A stretch of 64,000 nt of DNA from Nicoliella lavandulae (GTDB taxonomy: Bacteria > Bacillota > Bacilli > Lactobacillales > Lactobacillaceae). This document shows, piece by piece, positions 51,956-61,531 of the stretch. The stretch is from NCBI RefSeq assembly GCF_037546185.1, contig NZ_JAWMWH010000001.1:62001-126000 (forward strand). The letters are read 5' to 3'. Each line of letters begins with the position of its first letter. Position 1 is the stretch's first letter. The notes beneath the pieces were generated by a model. That model ran no database searches. It worked only from the letters and a program-made list of their open reading frames with translations, and was not told the DNA's origin. A program made the position numbers and the translations under genes.

Positions 51956-53031
51956 TACTCACCACCATTCTGAACTTGTTCGAGGGAGATACCCTTTAAT
52001 TTAGCATAAATCTTTTGGCGTTCAACGATTTGTTCGGGCGGTGTAACCTTTGGTGCCCGCTTATCTAATAACCAGGTTGCTGCATAGTGTGTATCTGAAA
52101 CCTTAAAGAACGGTGGTTGTTCTAAAGTATCAATCTTTAGAACGTATGGATTCCGGGGCGCAAATGCGTCTCCCTTAGGTGGATCCAATAAATCAGGTGG
52201 CGTTCCTGGAATTGAAGGTAGTGTTGAGCTCTTCGTATTCACCGTTGGCATTGAGTTCAAAAGGCCCCAAGTATATGGGTGCTTTGGATTATAGAAGATT
52301 TCATCAACCGTTCCATATTCCACAATTTCACCGGCATACATAACTGCCACCCGGTCAGCCATCCCAGCAACGACCCCTAAATCATGGGTAATAAAGATAA
52401 TTGAAGTATCAATTTTAGTCTTCAATTCGTTCATTAAATCAAGGATCTTAGCTTGAATGGTAACATCCAAGGCGGTCGTTGGTTCATCAGCAATAATAAT
52501 TTCTGGATTGTTAACCAATGCAATTGCAATCACGATCCGTTGCCGCATCCCACCAGAGAATTGGTGAGGAAAGTCATTGATTCGTGCTTCAGCGTTAGTA
52601 ATACCCACTAGTTTAAGCATCTTTAATGCCTTATCCATAGCAGTTTTCTTGTCCAACCCCTGATGAATCATTAAGGGTTCTGCTACTTGTCGTCCAATGC
52701 GCATCGTTGGATCCAGTGAAGTCATTGGATCTTGGAAAATTTCAGCGATTTCGTTACCACGTAATCCACTTAATTCTTTTTCACTCATCTTCAACAAGTC
52801 TTGATCTTTATATTTAATACTTCCGCCAGCAATCTTAGCGTTATTGGCCATCAAGCCCATAATCGTTCTGGTGGTTACCGTTTTACCAGAACCAGATTCA
52901 CCAACGATCGCAAGGGTTTCACCCTTCTTCAAATCAAAGCTAACGTCACGAATGGCCTTGACCTCACCAGCGTAAGTATCGAAATTTACTTTTAAGTTAC
53001 GTACTTCAAGAACATCATTTTGGTTTTCCAT
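51955..53031 (-). CDS. oppD: oligopeptide ABC transporter ATP-binding protein OppD
   Basis: The partner ATPase, 358 residues. Walker A is GESGSGKTV, the signature FSGGMRQRI and Walker B IIIADEPTTALDV. A C-terminal PPKGDAFAPRNPY region (without the iron-sulfur cysteines seen in some relatives) is of the OppD type. The ATG at 53031 gives MENQNDVLEVRNL and lies 13 bases beyond the oppC stop; an open frame to 53088 overlaps oppC and is rejected. Confidence 0.96.
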   Translation of the reverse strand: MENQNDVLEVRNLKVNFDTYAGEVKAIRDVSFDLKKGETLAIVGESGSGKTVTTRTIMGLMANNAKIAGGSIKYKDQDLLKMSEKELSGLRGNEIAEIFQDPMTSLDPTMRIGRQVAEPLMIHQGLDKKTAMDKALKMLKLVGITNAEARINDFPHQFSGGMRQRIVIAIALVNNPEIIIADEPTTALDVTIQAKILDLMNELKTKIDTSIIFITHDLGVVAGMADRVAVMYAGEIVEYGTVDEIFYNPKHPYTWGLLNSMPTVNTKSSTLPSIPGTPPDLLDPPKGDAFAPRNPYVLKIDTLEQPPFFKVSDTHYAATWLLDKRAPKVTPPEQIVERQKIYAKLKGISLEQVQNGGE

Positions 53032-53044
53032 CGTAAATTGGCAC

Positions 53045-54073
53045 CTACTTTCTAGATTTTGGATCGAAGGCATCCCGCATTCCATCACCTAAGATATTGA
53101 AGGCAATCATCAATAGGATCAACACGATTGCAGGTCCCCACATTTGATATGGTAAGAACTGGAAGTTTTGTTGTCCATTATTGATCAAAGTCCCAAGAGA
53201 AGCCTTTGGTGCTGAGATTCCAATCCCAATGTAGGAAAGGAATGCTTCGAAGAAGATTGCGTTTGGAATCGTGAACATCGTATTAATAATGATCACACTA
53301 GTTAAGTTAGGCAATAAATGCTTAACCGCAATCTTGAAGGGACTTTCACCCAGTGTCCGAGCTGCTAATACGAATTCTTGGTCCTTAAGTTCCAAGGTTT
53401 GTGCCCGTACTAGCCGAGCCATATTAATCCAACTAGTAAATGCAATGGCAATGATAATTGCAGTCATACCGGGTTTTAATACTAAGATCAAAAGTACCAT
53501 AACCACTAAGTTTGGAATTGAAAGCATAATTTCAATGATCCGTTGCATAACACTATCAGTAGTACCGCCCTTCATTCCGGAAATTAATCCGTAGGCAATT
53601 CCAATGGTTAAATCAAAGAAAGTTGCAACTAATGCGATAATTAATGAAATCCGCGTCCCGTATAGGATTCTGGATAGTAAGTCCCGACCTAAGTAGTCAG
53701 TTCCTAACCAGTAGTTAACCCCATTTGCAATGTGGGCTTGCGCATAAGCATCCACTCTCGTGCCACTTTGGACCAACGTTCCATTTAATCCTGGAATAAA
53801 TTCAAGGAATGGAATCCGTGGTGGTAAGTTAGCATGACTGGGGTTCGTTGCGTTTGGATTAGCTGGTGACCAAATCATTGAGCCAAAAGCTAATACAAAT
53901 AAAATAATTAAAATAACTAGTGAAACCATTGCGGCTTTATTTTGCTTTAAACGACGCCAAGAGTCTTGTAAGAAAGTAAGTGATGGCGCAGCAATTTTTT
54001 CACTATCTAGATGCGCACCATCTGGTAAGCGGTCAAACGCATCTGCTGGTAATTGTTGTTGTTTATCTGCCAT
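53045..54073 (-). CDS. oppC: oligopeptide ABC transporter permease OppC
   Basis: An inner membrane permease of 342 residues with six helices. The N-terminal OppC_N helix (about 45-70) is preceded by a 40-residue cytoplasmic tail. The EAA loop, LAARTLGESPFKIAVKHLLPN, contacts the ATPases. It begins three bases after oppB. Confidence 0.95.
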   Translation of the reverse strand: MADKQQQLPADAFDRLPDGAHLDSEKIAAPSLTFLQDSWRRLKQNKAAMVSLVILIILFVLAFGSMIWSPANPNATNPSHANLPPRIPFLEFIPGLNGTLVQSGTRVDAYAQAHIANGVNYWLGTDYLGRDLLSRILYGTRISLIIALVATFFDLTIGIAYGLISGMKGGTTDSVMQRIIEIMLSIPNLVVMVLLILVLKPGMTAIIIAIAFTSWINMARLVRAQTLELKDQEFVLAARTLGESPFKIAVKHLLPNLTSVIIINTMFTIPNAIFFEAFLSYIGIGISAPKASLGTLINNGQQNFQFLPYQMWGPAIVLILLMIAFNILGDGMRDAFDPKSRK

Positions 54074-54076
54074 CTA

Positions 54077-55006
54077 TTAACCCTTCTTTCCTGTAATTCT
54101 AATTCTTGGATCGATAATTCCATAAACAATGTCAGTTAATAATAACACCACACAAAGCATGAAACTATAAACAATCGTTAATCCCATGATGGTTGGATAG
54201 TCATTAGTCAACACGGACTTAACAAATTGTTCCCCAATCCCAGGAATGGAGAAGATGTTTTCCACAACCATTGATCCAGTCATGATGTTAACGGCCAATG
54301 GTCCCACGATCGTTACCAATGGAATTAAACTATTTCTTAATGCATGGTGATAGATAACCCCAGTTTTACCGAGTCCCTTGGCCTTTGCTAATTCGATGTA
54401 ATCAGAGTTCAAAACATCGATCATTTCAGTCCGCATAAATCGAGCTGATTCAGCAAATGGTAATGCTGCTAATGCTAGGGTTGGTAATACGGTGTAAATT
54501 GGGCCACCCCATTCAGCAATTGGGAACCACCGTAGTTGAAGTCCGAACCAATTTTGGAGTAAGACTGCCAACACGAATGAAGGAACGGATACCCCTAAAA
54601 TAGAAATAATGGTAGTCGTAGTATCTACCCATGTGTTCCGCTTGATGGCTCCAATGGCACCAACGACAATTCCGGCTAGCACTCCAATAACCATGGCTTG
54701 AATCCCCAATTGTAATGAAGCCCCGATCCGACTAGAAATTAAATATGAAACTGGTTGATCACTGAATTGGAATGATGTTCCAAAGTTACCAGTGATGGCG
54801 CCACCTAGATAGGATAAATATTGTGCCCAAACTGGCTTATCCAATCCGTATTGCTTATAAATCATCTGAATTTCAGATGGTGATAATTTTTCTTGGTTCG
54901 TTAGCGGTGTCCCAGGCATTAACTTCATCATGAAAAACGTAATGGTGGTAACGATGAATAAAGTTAAAATGAGGTAAAAGATCCGCTTACTTAGGTACTT
55001 TACCAT
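54077..55006 (-). CDS. oppB: oligopeptide ABC transporter permease OppB
   Basis: A six-helix permease of 309 residues. N-terminal KYLSKRIFYLILTLFIVTTITFF and the EAA loop LAKAKGLGKTGVIYHHALRNS identify it. A GAGGAG site precedes the ATG. Confidence 0.95.
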   Translation of the reverse strand: MVKYLSKRIFYLILTLFIVTTITFFMMKLMPGTPLTNQEKLSPSEIQMIYKQYGLDKPVWAQYLSYLGGAITGNFGTSFQFSDQPVSYLISSRIGASLQLGIQAMVIGVLAGIVVGAIGAIKRNTWVDTTTTIISILGVSVPSFVLAVLLQNWFGLQLRWFPIAEWGGPIYTVLPTLALAALPFAESARFMRTEMIDVLNSDYIELAKAKGLGKTGVIYHHALRNSLIPLVTIVGPLAVNIMTGSMVVENIFSIPGIGEQFVKSVLTNDYPTIMGLTIVYSFMLCVVLLLTDIVYGIIDPRIRITGKKG

Positions 55007-55048
55007 TAAATCTCCTCACAATCTGTGTTAATAATCAATCTATAAACA

Positions 55049-55084
55049 GCAAAAGTAATACCATTGGATGATATTACTTTTTGC
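55049..55084 (-). terminator. intercistronic hairpin between oppA and oppB
   Basis: GCAAAAAGTAATATCA pairs with TGGTATTACTTTTGC (one or two imperfections); the T-run after the stem is short. Its position suggests partial termination or 3' protection that keeps the binding protein in excess over the permeases. Confidence 0.6.
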
Positions 55085-55102
55085 TAGTATTAATAATAAC
55101 GT

Positions 55103-56743
55103 CTACTTAAGGTATGCGTCACGGAAGTTAAATCCAGCACCAGTGGTGGAGTATTCAAGTCCTTGAACTTTATCCTTACGAACTTGTGGTTGAACTTGTT
55201 GATACAATGGAACAATTCCATCATCTGACATTAATGTCTTTTCAGCATTTACAAGATCTTTCCAACGTTCGCCAGCATTATTAGCATTCTTGCCTTCAGC
55301 TTCGTTAATGTATTGGTCGTACTTAGCATTCTTCCAGTGACCATTGTTGTAAGCATTGTCAGAAGTAAATAGGTCTAAGAAAGTAATTGGATCTGGGTAA
55401 TCAGCAATCCATGCACTAACAACTAAGTCAAACTTACCACTTTGTGAGTAACTTAAACGTGTCTTAAATGGAAGGTTTTGGTTAGTAATCTTCAATCCAG
55501 GTAACTTAGTAAGGTTACTTTGTAGTGCTTCAGTTGTCTTTGTACCAGCAGGAGTATCATCAGCAAGTAGAGTTAAACTAACACTCTTCTTACCTACTTC
55601 TTTAAGTCCCTTAGCCCAGTACTTCTTAGCTTCAGTTAAGTTGTAAGAAACGTCATTAGCAGTAGCATCTTTACTTTCAGAAGCATCAGCGAAGTCGGTT
55701 CCTTTGTATGATGATAACTTAGTTGGTACTAATCCCTTAGCTGGGAATGATCCATCACCTAAAACATCACTAGTAAGTGACTTACGGTCTAATGATAATG
55801 AAATTGCTTTTCTAATGTTAGCATTCTTCAATACAGGATTGCTCTTTTGATTCATTTCTAGATAGAAAGTAGCAGCTTGTGGCAATTCATGTAATTCAGG
55901 TGAATTCTTGAAGTTATTAACTTGTTGTTTACCAGATAATGTCGCAACATCAAACTTACCAGCTTGGTATTGGTTCAATGTAGTTCCAGCATCCTTAGAA
56001 ACGATAAAGTTAATCTTATCTAACTTAGTCTTACTATTGTTGTAGTAGTACTTGTTACGAGTTAATGTCCACTTATCATTAGTTCCAGTCCAACCGGTTA
56101 CCTTGAATGGACCGTTGTATACTTGGTCAGCACTCTTAGTTCCATAAGCCTTACCGTACTTTTCAACCACTTTTTGTGATTGTGGATAAAGTGGTGTCAT
56201 TGAAGCAATGTACTTGAAGTAACTTTGTGGCTTGGAGAGGGTAATTACTAACTTGTAGTTACCTTCGGCCTTAACCCCTAATGATGAAACTGGCATTTGT
56301 TTCTTAGAAACAGCTTCATAGTTTGCGACATGGTCTAATAAGTATGAATATTGAGAAGCAGTCTTTGGATTAGCAGTTCTTTGAATTCCATAAACGAAGT
56401 CCTTAGCGGTAACTTCTGAACCGTTACTCCATTTTGACTTACGAAGGTTGAACGTATATGTTTTCCCATCCTTTGAAACTGTATAACTCTTAGCAACTCC
56501 TGGTTCAATCTTGTTATCCTTACCAACCATTAATAGTCCTTCGTTACTATTATTTAGTGTTTCAGCACTAATATGGTCAGTAGCATTAGATGGATCAAGA
56601 GTTGGTAAATTGGCTGATTCCTGCCAATTTAAGGTCTTGGTACTACCTGATTGTGAGCTACTATTGCTACTCCCACAGGCAGCTAATCCAAGGGCGGTAA
56701 CTAGTGTAACACTACCGACCTTTGCTAACGTCTTTAACTTCAT
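55103..56743 (-). CDS. oppA: oligopeptide-binding lipoprotein OppA
   Basis: The extracellular substrate-binding component, a lipoprotein of 546 residues. The lipobox is LAAC with Cys23 as the lipidation site, followed by a Ser-rich tether. The SBP_bac_5 fold is visible: LPTLDPSNATDHISAETLNN, then the WSNGSEVTAKDFVYG segment. First gene of the operon oppABCDF. Its promoter overlaps a perfect palindrome. Confidence 0.96.
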   Translation of the reverse strand: MKLKTLAKVGSVTLVTALGLAACGSSNSSSQSGSTKTLNWQESANLPTLDPSNATDHISAETLNNSNEGLLMVGKDNKIEPGVAKSYTVSKDGKTYTFNLRKSKWSNGSEVTAKDFVYGIQRTANPKTASQYSYLLDHVANYEAVSKKQMPVSSLGVKAEGNYKLVITLSKPQSYFKYIASMTPLYPQSQKVVEKYGKAYGTKSADQVYNGPFKVTGWTGTNDKWTLTRNKYYYNNSKTKLDKINFIVSKDAGTTLNQYQAGKFDVATLSGKQQVNNFKNSPELHELPQAATFYLEMNQKSNPVLKNANIRKAISLSLDRKSLTSDVLGDGSFPAKGLVPTKLSSYKGTDFADASESKDATANDVSYNLTEAKKYWAKGLKEVGKKSVSLTLLADDTPAGTKTTEALQSNLTKLPGLKITNQNLPFKTRLSYSQSGKFDLVVSAWIADYPDPITFLDLFTSDNAYNNGHWKNAKYDQYINEAEGKNANNAGERWKDLVNAEKTLMSDDGIVPLYQQVQPQVRKDKVQGLEYSTTGAGFNFRDAYLK

Positions 56744-56803
56744 ATGAACTCCCCCTGTTTTAACTAACTTAATAGTTAAATATGTTTAAAAATATTAATT
56801 GAG

Positions 56804-56836
56804 TCTAATATTAAATTAATATTAGATTAAAATCAA
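56804..56836 (-). promoter_or_regulatory. oppA promoter overlapped by a perfect palindrome
   Basis: TCTAATATTA and TAATATTAGA (56804-56826) are perfect ten-base arms around a three-base centre. A promoter TTGATT (56831-56836), 17 bases, TAATAT (56808-56813) on the minus strand runs through it. An operator between -35 and -10 would block initiation; the regulator is unknown and does not match the CodY consensus. Confidence 0.6.
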
Positions 56837-56935
56837 TACCTTTTCACATTTATTTTTAATCAAAGGTGAATTGTTTTCATGATTAATGCTTACAAAAAGT
56901 TAAGAACACGCGCTTTAGCACCATTAGCATGTAAA

Positions 56936-56974
56936 CAAAAAAATCGTAACTAATTTTAATTTAATTACGATTTT
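56936..56974 (-). terminator. terminator of the Xaa-Pro peptidase gene
   Basis: AAAATCGTAA pairs with TTACGATTTT around an AT-rich loop, with a T-run on the minus strand. Confidence 0.8.
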
Positions 56975-56982
56975 ACAGCTAA

Positions 56983-58053
56983 TTATTTAATAATGATCAA
57001 TTCTCGGTTACTATGGGTCAACAATTCATATGCCGTTCCCTTGATCAAAACATCATCTTCAATTCTGATGCCACCCTTGCCAGGAAGATAGATTCCTGGT
57101 TCAGCCGTCATTACATAACCATCATAAATTTGTTGGGTTTGATTAGGGCCTAGAATAGGACCTTCATGGATGTCTAGGCCAATTCCATGACCACTACCAT
57201 GACCAAAGTATTCACCATATCCTTGTTCTTTAATAAAATCACGGGCAGCCGCATCAACGTCCTTGCCAATTGCCGCACTATGCATTGCCGCAATCATCCT
57301 AGTCTGTGCTTCTTGGACTACTGCATATGCTTGTTTTAGCTCTGCTCCTGGATCACCAACCGCAAAGGTTCGCGTCATGTCAAAAGTATAATCGTCATAG
57401 TAAAATCCATAGTCAACGGTTACTAATTCACCTGATTGAATCAACTTATTAGTTGCTCCACCATGTGGTAATGCTGAACGATAGCCACTAGCCACGATTG
57501 TATCAAAACTTGGTTTACTAGACCCATGACTAGTCAACCAATCATATAAAAACCGTTCCACATCCCGTTCCGATAATCCAGCATGAACATAGTTTAATAA
57601 AGCTGCATATGATTCATCTGCTAGTTCAGCACTTTTCGTTAACGTTTGAATTTCTGCATCATCCTTTACGAACCGAATCGTTTCAATCAATTGATTAGTA
57701 GCCTGCAGCCGGTTGCCAAACAACGTTGCCAGTCGTTGATATGTAGCAAAATCTAATGAATCTTCAAAACCAACTGGCGATTCATTTTCATGCAATTGTT
57801 CAGCAGCTGCTTGATAATAATCCCGAGTAATTACCAGTTCAATGTCAGTATTAGCTAATTTGACTTTCATTTCAGTTTCATAGCGGCTATCCGTAATTAA
57901 AACGGCATGCTGCTTAGTGATGACCATGCACCCATCCCCCGCCAAACCATGAAAGCCACTTAAATAAATCAAGTTAAATTGGTTCGTCACGATCAAAGCC
58001 GCCATTCGCTTCGCCTTCATCGTAGCCCGTACCTTCTCAATCCGATTATTCAT
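56983..58053 (-). CDS. M24-family Xaa-Pro peptidase
   Basis: A cytoplasmic dimetal peptidase of 356 residues cleaving peptides next to proline. It has an N-terminal creatinase-like domain (about 1-125), then the pita-bread domain with ligands in VDYGF, FDMTRTF, GHGIGLDIHE, TAEPG and RIEDD. Length and lack of long insertions fit both PepQ prolidase and PepP-like aminopeptidase; I cannot separate them by sight. The ATG at 58053 follows GGGGGTG. It sits between oppA and hflX, consistent with peptide use. Confidence 0.92.
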   Translation of the reverse strand: MNNRIEKVRATMKAKRMAALIVTNQFNLIYLSGFHGLAGDGCMVITKQHAVLITDSRYETEMKVKLANTDIELVITRDYYQAAAEQLHENESPVGFEDSLDFATYQRLATLFGNRLQATNQLIETIRFVKDDAEIQTLTKSAELADESYAALLNYVHAGLSERDVERFLYDWLTSHGSSKPSFDTIVASGYRSALPHGGATNKLIQSGELVTVDYGFYYDDYTFDMTRTFAVGDPGAELKQAYAVVQEAQTRMIAAMHSAAIGKDVDAAARDFIKEQGYGEYFGHGSGHGIGLDIHEGPILGPNQTQQIYDGYVMTAEPGIYLPGKGGIRIEDDVLIKGTAYELLTHSNRELIIIK

Positions 58054-58202
58054 TATCAACACCCCCAAAATTAATTAGTAGCTATCATAAGTGGATTTGA
58101 GCTGAAAATCAAATAATTGACCACCGATTACTAGCTATCATTAGGCAAATTCGCAGAAATAGCTTAAAATAGTTAATAATAGTTTTATTTAGGAGGTTCT
58201 AA

Positions 58203-59483
58203 ATGGAAAAATCATCAACTGAAATTCAACCAACCCCAGTGGTTACGATTGGATTGAACATCAAGGATAAACACTTTGATTACTCAATGGATGAGCTCAA
58301 TAACCTGGTTACTGCTAATAACATGACCGTTACTGAGACCCTCGTTCAAAAAACCGACCATACCGATGCAGCGACTTACTTTGGTAAGGGGAAAGTCCAA
58401 GAATTAGCGACCGTCCTTGCTGATGATGGCGTTAGCACCGTCGTTGTTAACGATGAACTAAGCCCTAGTCAGATCCGGAATTTAGAAAAGCAAACCCAAG
58501 CTAAAATTATCGATCGAACTGGTTTGATTTTGGAAATCTTTGCTAACCGGGCGCGGACCCATGAAGCCAAGCTCCAGGTCCAATTAGCCAAGTTACAATA
58601 CCAACTCCCTCGTTTGCACACCAGTGCTAGTCAACGCCTAGACCAACAAACTGGTGCTGGGGGCGGTGGCTTTACTAGTCGTGGTTCTGGTGAATCCCAA
58701 TACGAATTAAACCGACGGACGATTCAAAACCAAATTTCCCACATCAAACATGAATTAAAACAAATTCAAAAGTCTGATCAAACCCAACGAAAACAACGTG
58801 AAGCAAATCAAATTCCAACGATTGCGTTGGTAGGTTATACTAATGCTGGTAAGTCCACCATTATGAACGAGTTGCTCGAACGATTCGGGGAAGCAGATAA
58901 GCAAGTGATGGTTAAAAACATGCTCTTTGCCACCCTAGATACTAACGTTAGACGCCTAACTTTCCCTGATAATAAAAAATTATTGATCAGTGATACCGTT
59001 GGATTCGTTAGCAAGCTTCCCCACCAATTAGTAAGTGCATTTCGCTCTACCTTGGCTGAAGCTGCTAGTGCTGATTTATTAGTACAGGTAGTCGATTATT
59101 CAGATGAAGATAGGCAATTAATGATGAACACTACTGAACAAACGCTAAAGGAAATTGGGGTCCCTAACATCCCCATGATCACGGTTATGAATAAGGCAGA
59201 CTTAACCGACAGCCATTTTCCATTTCGCGAAGGCAATAATTTAATTATGTCGGCTAAGGATCCCAAATCCATCGATGAATTAGTAGCGATGGTCAAAGAA
59301 CAAGTCTTTAAGAACTACGTGACGAAGGAATTATTAATTCCATTTAGTGACGGCCAAATCGTTGCTGAGTTAAACGAACGCGCTACCGTCCTTAAAACTG
59401 AATATTTGGATTCAGGAACCCAACTGACCGTTGAAATGCCTGAAAATGAACTACACCGGTTCGCTAAATACGTCCAAGCATAA
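58203..59483 (+). CDS. hflX: GTPase HflX
   Basis: A ribosome-associated GTPase that splits stalled or heat-damaged 70S ribosomes. It has an N-terminal HflX domain (about 1-200) with the glycine-rich GAGGGGFTSRGSGE linker at 151-164. The G domain follows: G1 GYTNAGKST at 211-219, G3 DTVGF and G4 NKAD. 426 residues is normal. It starts after a perfect AGGAGG and is monocistronic. Confidence 0.96.
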   Translation: MEKSSTEIQPTPVVTIGLNIKDKHFDYSMDELNNLVTANNMTVTETLVQKTDHTDAATYFGKGKVQELATVLADDGVSTVVVNDELSPSQIRNLEKQTQAKIIDRTGLILEIFANRARTHEAKLQVQLAKLQYQLPRLHTSASQRLDQQTGAGGGGFTSRGSGESQYELNRRTIQNQISHIKHELKQIQKSDQTQRKQREANQIPTIALVGYTNAGKSTIMNELLERFGEADKQVMVKNMLFATLDTNVRRLTFPDNKKLLISDTVGFVSKLPHQLVSAFRSTLAEAASADLLVQVVDYSDEDRQLMMNTTEQTLKEIGVPNIPMITVMNKADLTDSHFPFREGNNLIMSAKDPKSIDELVAMVKEQVFKNYVTKELLIPFSDGQIVAELNERATVLKTEYLDSGTQLTVEMPENELHRFAKYVQA

Positions 59484-59529
59484 AAAAGAAGAATCAACCT
59501 CCGTTGAACGGAATTGATCCTTCTTTTTT
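59482..59529. terminator. bidirectional terminator after hflX
   Basis: AAAAAAGAAG...TTGAT pairs with ATCAA...CTTCTTTTTT in a two-part stem with T-runs on both strands, between convergent genes. Confidence 0.8.
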
Positions 59530-60350
59530 TAGCGTTTAAACGCAATTCGCATCTGAATGCGATAGGGTTGTTCTTGATCGACCGTACCGGCACGACCATT
59601 AATTTTGGAATTACCACCGACCATAATTGCGGCCGCAGCAAATAATTGGACCCGTTGTGGATTAATGCTGCGAATTGATTGTAGTCCTACTCGTTCAATA
59701 ATTCCCACCCGCAGTAAGTGGGCTTGATTAATCCCTGCATAGGCTACGTAGTTACCAGCTTCTAGCTTTAAACTAAAGTGTGGAATCAACGCCCCGGCAC
59801 AAATTGCATATGCCGGTTTGCGACTTTGTTGTAAGTAGTTTAATAAATCGTGTTCGCTTAGTCCAGCATAGTTATCAGTCATTAGTTCATTCGTCAACAT
59901 ATCATGAGCAATCATGTCAATGTTCTTTAATTCTAGCTCGCTACTATTGAGCTTAGCAGGTAACACGTGTTTCGGATCATAAAACCCATCGAGCGGAATT
60001 TGCCGAGGATTTTGAATATCATCAATGACGGGTTTGATCGAAACCCCTGCAGCTGCTTGTCTGGGCTTAATACCGAATAACTTTTCCACCTTAGGTGAAA
60101 TATCAAATGGCGCCCGTCGTTCCGTAAAATAATATACGATATTTAAAAATAAAAAGTACAATAACACCGTTGCCGCGACTAAAAAGCCGACCCCTTGAAG
60201 CCAGATGTGATTCTTCAAGAACTTTACGGCAACGTAAAATAAGTAGAAATTAGCTAGTCCACCCACAATCGTGTAAATACGATTTTTTAATTTAGGACTA
60301 AAATTAATGTACCCGAGGTACTGATTAACTGCATCTAAAAAAGTAAACAT
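59529..60350 (-). CDS. membrane protein of unknown function (possible DUF6681)
   Basis: A 273-residue protein with two adjacent membrane helices (about residues 25-70), then a soluble domain of some 200 residues. That part has a conserved-looking KPAYAICAGALIPHFSLKLEAG stretch and an Ala/Gly-rich LFAAAAIMVGGNSKINGRAG segment. It resembles, from memory, a lactobacillus-specific family (DUF6681), which has no known role. It follows the Ser/Asp-rich gene by 14 bases, so both are co-expressed. Confidence 0.75.
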   Translation of the reverse strand: MFTFLDAVNQYLGYINFSPKLKNRIYTIVGGLANFYLFYVAVKFLKNHIWLQGVGFLVAATVLLYFLFLNIVYYFTERRAPFDISPKVEKLFGIKPRQAAAGVSIKPVIDDIQNPRQIPLDGFYDPKHVLPAKLNSSELELKNIDMIAHDMLTNELMTDNYAGLSEHDLLNYLQQSRKPAYAICAGALIPHFSLKLEAGNYVAYAGINQAHLLRVGIIERVGLQSIRSINPQRVQLFAAAAIMVGGNSKINGRAGTVDQEQPYRIQMRIAFKR

Positions 60351-60364
60351 TAAATTAGCCCTCC

Positions 60365-60850
60365 TTAATTATCCTGATTGTCGTCTGAACTGCTGCTACT
60401 GCTGCTATTATTACTTGATTGTGAACTATCGCTACTACTGCTTGCAGTTTTATCACCATCATCATTACTGGAACTAGCGGCTGATTGATCGTCCTTCCCA
60501 GAGGATGTCTTATCACTGCTGCTACTATCACTTTTATCCTTATTATTATCAGAGTGACTACTGCTACTATTATCGCTATTTTTACTACTGTCATCTCTAC
60601 TACTGTCACTACTGCTATCTTTCGATTGGCTACTACTGTTATCTTTGCCCTTGTCCTTATCGTCACTTGGCTTTTTAGCACTGTTATCGTTATTACTAGG
60701 TTTATTAAAGCCACCTACTTCAGAAGTACGCACTGGTGCACCTTCATTCGTATTCGTAACCTTATTATTAACGATGTTAACCGCACTCATTGCCAATGCA
60801 ATCGATAGAATTGCAAACGGCGTAATCAACGGCGGTGTTCGTTTATCCAT
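60365..60850 (-). CDS. membrane-anchored Ser/Asp-rich protein
   Basis: A 161-residue protein: a short basic start, one hydrophobic helix (about residues 9-29, an uncleaved anchor), then about 115 residues almost wholly of Ser, Asp, Asn and Lys, presumably extracellular and disordered. No sorting motif. Not recognised. Composition resembles the Ser-rich segment of the giant protein. Operon with the following two-helix protein implies a joint envelope role. Confidence 0.75.
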   Translation of the reverse strand: MDKRTPPLITPFAILSIALAMSAVNIVNNKVTNTNEGAPVRTSEVGGFNKPSNNDNSAKKPSDDKDKGKDNSSSQSKDSSSDSSRDDSSKNSDNSSSSHSDNNKDKSDSSSSDKTSSGKDDQSAASSSNDDGDKTASSSSDSSQSSNNSSSSSSSDDNQDN

Positions 60851-60941
60851 TCAAAATCATCCCGCTTCTAAAATTAGTAACAACCAGTGTATCAGACATT
60901 GATAAAGAAACGGTTAAGGAAAGTTTAAAGATTGATAACTT

Positions 60942-61520
60942 TTATTGTAACTTTGCTAATAATTGTTCAATGAACTGATCTGCTTGTTGTTTCGCTTGTT
61001 TTAATTCGTTATTTTTAATTACCACCGCATGGCCAACTAGCGCTGATGGTAATTGTTGGTCGCGTGCGTATTCAGCACTTTTGACCCGCATCTTGATTTT
61101 AACAGGGTCGTCCCCCCGGGCTTCCATTCGTTTGCGCAGTGCTTCTGAACTATTGGGTCCTACGTCAATCGTTAAAAATAGGACCGCGACTTGATTCCCT
61201 AATTGCTTTAAGTATTCGACAGCGCCCTTCGTATCCAATACGATACACGCTAATGGAGCCTTTTGCCATGCAGCCTGCAGTCCTTCCATTGAAGAACCAT
61301 ACTGCGCACCGGCGTAATGGACGGACTCTAAAAAATGTTTACGAGCAAAACTAGCATCGTTTTCAAAGTAATAATCCACACCGTTTTGTTCTCCCGTCCG
61401 GGGTGCCCTTGTGGTATGAGTCACTACTTTAGGCAGATGATAATGTTCACAAAGATACTTGCAAAGGGTTGTTTTACCACTCCCGGCTGCACCAGTAATC
61501 ACTAATACCATATTATTCAT
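60942..61520 (-). CDS. guanylate-kinase-like P-loop protein
   Basis: A 192-residue kinase-fold protein. The P-loop is GAAGSGKT (10-17); the GMP-binding pattern TTRAPRTGEQNGVDYYF and the HYAGAQYG segment follow guanylate kinases closely. The P-loop lacks the usual GPSGVGK form, so this may be a paralogue beside a housekeeping gmk elsewhere. It lies 11 bases after the Nudix gene, suggesting a nucleotide-related role for the pair. Confidence 0.85.
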   Translation of the reverse strand: MNNMVLVITGAAGSGKTTLCKYLCEHYHLPKVVTHTTRAPRTGEQNGVDYYFENDASFARKHFLESVHYAGAQYGSSMEGLQAAWQKAPLACIVLDTKGAVEYLKQLGNQVAVLFLTIDVGPNSSEALRKRMEARGDDPVKIKMRVKSAEYARDQQLPSALVGHAVVIKNNELKQAKQQADQFIEQLLAKLQ

Positions 61521-61531
61521 AATTAATCACC

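Noticed and set aside
53031..53088. Extended N-terminus of OppD overlapping oppC
   Set aside because: The added residues are the oppC 3' end in another frame; MENQNDVLEV fits the family and leaves a normal spacing.
60485..60902. Plus-strand frames opposite the Ser/Asp-rich gene
   Set aside because: Isoleucine/threonine-rich reflections of a low-complexity coding strand, without start signals.
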